Origin: Fen-1258 sp964595365
Lineage (GTDB): Bacteria; Bacteroidota; Ignavibacteria; Ignavibacteriales; Melioribacteraceae
Direction of reading: 5' to 3'
Length of the DNA: 9,078 bases
Assembly: GCA_964595365.1 (NCBI GenBank)
Contig: CAZQQC010000120.1
Location: 1 to 9,078 of the forward strand
The notes beneath the pieces were generated by a model. It saw only the letters and a list, made by a program, of their open reading frames with translations. It was not told the origin of the DNA and searched no databases. The position numbers were made by a program, and so were the translations under genes. Positions within the stretch are counted from its first letter, which is position 1. Each line of letters begins with the position of its first letter. Of the stretch, positions 5,717 through 9,078 are shown piece by piece.

Positions 5717-7867
5717 ATGAGAAAAATTGTTACGGTGCTTGCGCTTATCCCGATACTTCTTATTGCCGGCAACGGCGAAAAAATTTTAAAGTTAAAAAAA
5801 ATAGATGCTCCTATAAAAATTGACGGAGTAGTTGACGATGCCTGGGCACAGGCAGATTCTGCAACTAACTTTTTTCAACTCTCTCCTTATTATGCCAAAG
5901 AACCGTCAAGAAACTCCTATGCAAAAGTTTTAACAACAGAAACGGTGCTCTATTGTTTAATAGTTTGTTTCGACCAAAAAGAAAATATTCAGCAAAGCAC
6001 AAGCAAGCTTGATGAAAGTTTCGGAGATATTGTTTCAATAATGCTCGATACATTTAACGACAATCGGACCGCTTACAAATTTGCAGTTAATGCTGCCGGC
6101 GCACGTGCAGATTGCCGTTTGTTAGATGATGCCCGCAACCGCGATTACAGCTGGGACGGTATCTGGTTTTCCGCTGCAAAAATTTACGACTGGGGATTCG
6201 TCGTCGAGATGGAAATTCCGTATAAATCGATTCAGTACGACGAAAAACTGAATTATTGGGGTTTGGATTTTGACCGCTGGCGCCCGATCAATTCCGAAGA
6301 TTTGTATTGGTGCAGATACGAACAAAACGAAGGCCAGCGAATTTCAAAATTCGGCAAACTTCTCTTTGAAGATTTTCATCCTTCCAGCAAAGGTTTGAAT
6401 CTTGAATTATATCCTGTTGTATTCGGCAGGATAGATTATCTTGGCAATAACAATTACAAAGTTGATCCGCGTACCGGTTTAGATATTTTCTACAATCCGT
6501 CGCAGCAGCTAACATTTCAGGCAACTGCAAATCCAGATTTTGCGCAAATCGAAGCTGATCCGTTCACGTTCAACATTTCACGTTACGAAACATTTTTCAA
6601 CGAGCGTCGTCCATTTTTTATTCAGGGCAACGAAATTTTTATGCCTTCCGGAAAACAACAAAGCACCGGTTTCTATAGTCCGTTAAATCTTTTCTATTCG
6701 CGGAGAATAGGAAAAAAGTTACCCGATGGTTCGGAAGTGCCACTCTCTCTTGGCACAAAAGTTTTCGGAAGATTTGGTAATTGGGAGTATGGAGGATTTA
6801 TAGCGCGAACCGGAGAAAAAGATTATACAAATAATAAAGGGTCAAAAGCTACAGAACCTTCTGCAGTATTCTTTTTGGGCAGAGTGAAAAGACAAATCAT
6901 GGAAAATTCTTCGTTCGGAATTTTGTTTGTTGGAAAGCAAGCTTTCAACAACACCTACGGCGTGATTGATATCGATGGCGCACTGCGCGAATCCGACTGG
7001 CAGCTTGCATATCAGATTGCGCATTCAATAAAAAATTCCGAAGGCGATTTTGCAGCATCAGCCGGCTTTACACGTTTCGGAGCTTCATGGGTTACTTTTA
7101 TACGGTCAAGATACATCGGCAGTAATTTCGATATTAATCAAGTCGGATATGTACCCTGGATCGGAACTGCAGAGCTAACAGGAATATCGGGACCGATCTG
7201 GTATCCGAAGGAAGGTGTCATATCGCAAATATTAATTTTCGGCGGAGCTTCACTCAATCATAAAAAAGTTGAAGGATATACCGACCACGCTGCGGTATTT
7301 GTTTACAACATGCAGTTCAAAAGCAACTGGGGATTTGAGATCGATATGGTTGCCGGGCGTTCCAAAGATGCCGGAATTCAATACTATTCTTACGAGATAG
7401 ATCCCAATATCTGGATCAATCGGGCAAAATGGAATGCAAATTTTTACGGTAGTTATTCAAAGACTTATAATTTCTACCGGAATTATCTCGGTTCATTCGG
7501 ATCATTTGGCGGCTCGTTTTTATGGAAGGCTATGAACATTATTCAAGTTGGAACATCATTCAATATTTGGATTGAAGGAAAACCGGACGGAAATATTGAA
7601 GATGTCACATACAACACCAGACCATTTTTCACTTTAACGCCAATCAACGACATGAGCGCAACAGTTTATGTCGATAATGTCTTTGTTCGTTCAACCGGCA
7701 GGATGGAAAGAATTTTTATCGGATTGCTTTTCGCTTATCAATTTTTGCCGAAAAGCTGGATTTATTTTGCACTAAATGAAGTTCACGACAGAAATAATTC
7801 GACGAAGACACTCGATTTGACCGACCGCGTATCAGTCTTCAAAATAAAGTATCTCTATTATTTTTAG
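5717..7867 (+). CDS. DUF5916 outer-membrane β-barrel protein with N-terminal CBM9-like domain
   Basis: The product has 716 residues from ATG 5717, with GGGA eight bases upstream. An in-frame TTG at 5654 would put 21 non-hydrophobic residues before the signal peptide and is unlikely. MRKIVTVLALIPILLIAG is a clear signal peptide, cleaved near residue 18-19. Residues about 28-215 resemble a family 9 carbohydrate-binding-like domain: IKIDGVVDDAWAQAD at about 33-47, then DIVSIMLDTFNDNRTAYKFAVN. From about 225 on it matches DUF5916: GLDIFYNPSQQLTFQATANPD, NPDFAQIEADP (272-282) and FFNERRPFF (293-301), then many alternating aromatic β-strands. It ends in Tyr-Tyr-Phe, the terminal aromatic typical of outer-membrane β-barrels. 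The cellular location is therefore inferred to be the outer membrane. Family function is not established; sugar binding by the N-terminal domain is a fold-based guess. It is transcribed divergently from the GWxTD gene. Confidence 0.9.
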   Translation: MRKIVTVLALIPILLIAGNGEKILKLKKIDAPIKIDGVVDDAWAQADSATNFFQLSPYYAKEPSRNSYAKVLTTETVLYCLIVCFDQKENIQQSTSKLDESFGDIVSIMLDTFNDNRTAYKFAVNAAGARADCRLLDDARNRDYSWDGIWFSAAKIYDWGFVVEMEIPYKSIQYDEKLNYWGLDFDRWRPINSEDLYWCRYEQNEGQRISKFGKLLFEDFHPSSKGLNLELYPVVFGRIDYLGNNNYKVDPRTGLDIFYNPSQQLTFQATANPDFAQIEADPFTFNISRYETFFNERRPFFIQGNEIFMPSGKQQSTGFYSPLNLFYSRRIGKKLPDGSEVPLSLGTKVFGRFGNWEYGGFIARTGEKDYTNNKGSKATEPSAVFFLGRVKRQIMENSSFGILFVGKQAFNNTYGVIDIDGALRESDWQLAYQIAHSIKNSEGDFAASAGFTRFGASWVTFIRSRYIGSNFDINQVGYVPWIGTAELTGISGPIWYPKEGVISQILIFGGASLNHKKVEGYTDHAAVFVYNMQFKSNWGFEIDMVAGRSKDAGIQYYSYEIDPNIWINRAKWNANFYGSYSKTYNFYRNYLGSFGSFGGSFLWKAMNIIQVGTSFNIWIEGKPDGNIEDVTYNTRPFFTLTPINDMSATVYVDNVFVRSTGRMERIFIGLLFAYQFLPKSWIYFALNEVHDRNNSTKTLDLTDRVSVFKIKYLYYF

Positions 7868-7871
7868 AATG

Positions 7872-7904
7872 TTGAAACTTGCATAAACATTCTTAATTTA
7901 TAAC
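7872..7904 (+). promoter_or_regulatory. weak candidate promoter for archease-rtcB
   Basis: The 59-bp gap after the DUF5916 gene is AT-rich. It contains TTGAAA (7872-7877) with TAATTT (7894-7899) after 16 bases, and TATAAC (7899-7904) at a less favourable spacing. Neither pair is strong. No hairpin followed by a T-run separates the genes, so read-through from the upstream gene is an equal possibility. Confidence 0.22.
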
Positions 7905-7926
7905 CCGGTAATCGTCGGAATTTTTT

Positions 7927-8352
7927 ATGTCTTTCCATTTTATCGAACATACCGCAGATATTGCATTCGAGGTTGAATCTAAAACGATCACTGGCTTGTT
8001 CAAGGATTCCGCACTTGCACTCAAAGAAGCAGCATGCGAAATCAAAAAAGAAAACGGCGTAGAAAAACTTGCAATCGAATGCAGCGAAGAAGGTTTGGAG
8101 ATGCTGCTGGTTGAATTTCTCAATGAACTAATTTTTTTGATCTATACCGGGAAATGGATTTTCAATTCAATTAAAAAGTTCGGCATCGTTCAGTCCGGAA
8201 ATAAGTTTTATCTCAACTGCCAATTATCCGGCGGTGAAATCAATACGATCAACTGCGAACTAAAAGTAGAAATAAAAGCTGTTACTTTTCACCAGATAAA
8301 AATCGAAAAAAGAAAAGGTAAATTTTTTACGAGGATAGTGCTGGATATCTAA
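7927..8352 (+). CDS. archease (RtcB-activating protein)
   Basis: The product has 141 residues, the usual archease length. Archease speeds guanylylation of the RNA ligase RtcB and allows multiple turnover; it acts in the cytoplasm and binds metal through acidic residues. Visible family marks are HTADIAFEV at 8-16 (Asp11), LFKDSALAL near 24-32, and LLVEFLNELIFLIYT at about 60-74. IKAVTFHQIKIE lies near the end, with a terminal RIVLDI (Asp140). Asp11 and Asp140 occupy the positions of family metal-binding acidic residues; a middle acidic ligand is probably Glu54 or Glu55. The start is ATG with GGA eight bases upstream. The gene ends 23 bp before rtcB, and this adjacency strengthens the call. Identification is confident. 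Confidence 0.95.
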   Translation: MSFHFIEHTADIAFEVESKTITGLFKDSALALKEAACEIKKENGVEKLAIECSEEGLEMLLVEFLNELIFLIYTGKWIFNSIKKFGIVQSGNKFYLNCQLSGGEINTINCELKVEIKAVTFHQIKIEKRKGKFFTRIVLDI

Positions 8353-8361
8353 TCAGAAGAT

Positions 8362-8366
8362 AGGAG
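8362..8366 (+). promoter_or_regulatory. strong Shine-Dalgarno site of rtcB
   Basis: AGGAG lies nine bases before the ATG at 8376, in the 23-bp gap after archease. It fixes the rtcB start and is the best ribosome binding site in the window, consistent with efficient translation of rtcB from a shared message. Confidence 0.7.
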
Positions 8367-8375
8367 TTAGAAACG

Positions 8376-9078
8376 ATGCGAATTAATGACGTTGAAATTG
8401 AGAAGATCAACGATAACCTTTGGGAAATACCAAAGTTCGGCAGAATGCTGGTGCCCGGAAGAATTTATACATCGCAGAACATGCTTGAAACAACACTTCA
8501 AAACGATGAAGCAATTAAACAGGTAATTAACGTTGCTCATCTTCCCGGCATTCAAAAGTACAGTCTTGCAATGCCGGATATTCATTGGGGATACGGTTTC
8601 CCGATCGGAGGTGTTGCAGCTACAGATTTTAATACCGGAGTGATTTCACCCGGAGGAGTTGGGTACGATATTAACTGCGGTGTACGGCTTGCAACAACTT
8701 TTTTGCAGTACGACGAAATCAAAAATAAAATTCAAAGGCTTGTAGAAAATCTTTTCAAAAACATTCCTGCCGGTGTTGGTGCAAGCGGAGCTATTAAGAA
8801 ACTTTCTGCCGGAGAAATAAAAAAGATTTTAAGAACCGGTGCAGGCTGGGCTGTAAACAACGGTTTCGGCAGCAATGAAGACCTTCTATTAACTGAAGAA
8901 AAAGGAAGCTTAGCCGATGCCGATCCGGAAGTTGTAAGCGAACGTGCAATTGAACGCGGGCTGGATCAGGCTGGAACCCTTGGATCCGGAAATCACTTTC
9001 TCGAAATAGATATTGTTGAAGAAATATATGACGAAGAAAAAGCCGGTGTGTTTGGATTGTTCAAAGACCAGATAGTAA
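8376..9078 (+). CDS. rtcB: RNA-splicing ligase RtcB, 3'-truncated by the window end
   Basis: There are 234 codons from ATG 8376 to the window end with no stop; full proteins have about 400-490 residues, so about half is visible. RtcB joins RNA 2',3'-cyclic phosphate or 3'-phosphate ends to 5'-OH ends, using GTP and manganese through a guanylylated histidine. Visible signatures are MPDIHWGYGFPIGG at about 66-79, then GGVGYDINCGVR at 93-104, where Asp98 and Cys101 match the manganese ligands (Asp95 and Cys98 in Pyrococcus horikoshii RtcB). GTLGSGNHFLEI lies at 200-211, with Asn206 and His207 matching the GTP/metal-binding Asn-His pair. The close numbering agrees with the longer archaeal-like form. 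The guanylylated His and the remaining metal ligands lie beyond the window, so integrity cannot be judged. Likely roles are tRNA splicing or RNA repair. The gene follows archease by 23 bp with a strong Shine-Dalgarno. Confidence 0.97.
   Translation, partial: MRINDVEIEKINDNLWEIPKFGRMLVPGRIYTSQNMLETTLQNDEAIKQVINVAHLPGIQKYSLAMPDIHWGYGFPIGGVAATDFNTGVISPGGVGYDINCGVRLATTFLQYDEIKNKIQRLVENLFKNIPAGVGASGAIKKLSAGEIKKILRTGAGWAVNNGFGSNEDLLLTEEKGSLADADPEVVSERAIERGLDQAGTLGSGNHFLEIDIVEEIYDEEKAGVFGLFKDQIV

Noticed and set aside
7893..8123. Serine-rich 76-codon minus-strand frame over archease
   Set aside because: It is antisense to archease, whose family motifs are unmistakable; the serine-rich product is a typical shadow translation.

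Overview
The window looks like ordinary chromosomal DNA of a Gram-negative bacterium from the Bacteroidota/Chlorobiota/Ignavibacteriota group, with Ignavibacteria-like organisms my best guess. The clues are moderately low G+C, a GWxTD-domain TPR protein, a DUF5916/CBM9-like outer-membrane protein, a Kdo-activating enzyme (which implies lipopolysaccharide) and a lipoprotein-type von Willebrand A protein. The assignment rests on gene content alone. I see no mobile element, CRISPR array, tRNA, rRNA or prophage gene.

Layout. (1) Positions 1-3278 carry four closely spaced plus-strand genes: the 3' part of a Ste24-like M48 membrane metalloprotease, a lipoprotein with FN3 and VWA domains, gatC (subunit C of the Asp/Glu-tRNA amidotransferase) and kdsB (CMP-Kdo synthetase). 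Gaps are 46, 15 and 10 bp, so at least the last three could share a transcript. (2) A 134-bp convergent junction (3279-3412) has no convincing terminator. (3) A minus-strand gene (5575 to 3413) encodes an exported TPR plus GWxTD protein. (4) A 141-bp divergent region (5576-5716) holds candidate promoters for both flanking genes and a perfect 10-bp palindrome. (5) A plus-strand block follows: a large DUF5916 outer-membrane protein with a CBM9-like N-terminus, archease, and the 5' part of rtcB, which runs off the window end.

How the genes work together. Archease and RtcB form a clear functional pair: archease activates RtcB, the GTP-dependent RNA 3'-phosphate/5'-OH ligase. GatC and KdsB are both housekeeping enzymes but belong to different pathways. 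The GWxTD and DUF5916 proteins are envelope proteins of unknown role that share an intergenic control region. The VWA lipoprotein and M48 protease are also envelope proteins.

I found no strong evidence for an undescribed system. The leads most worth checking are the divergent GWxTD/DUF5916 pair with its shared control region, the FN3-VWA lipoprotein beside a membrane protease, and the bacterial archease-rtcB operon.
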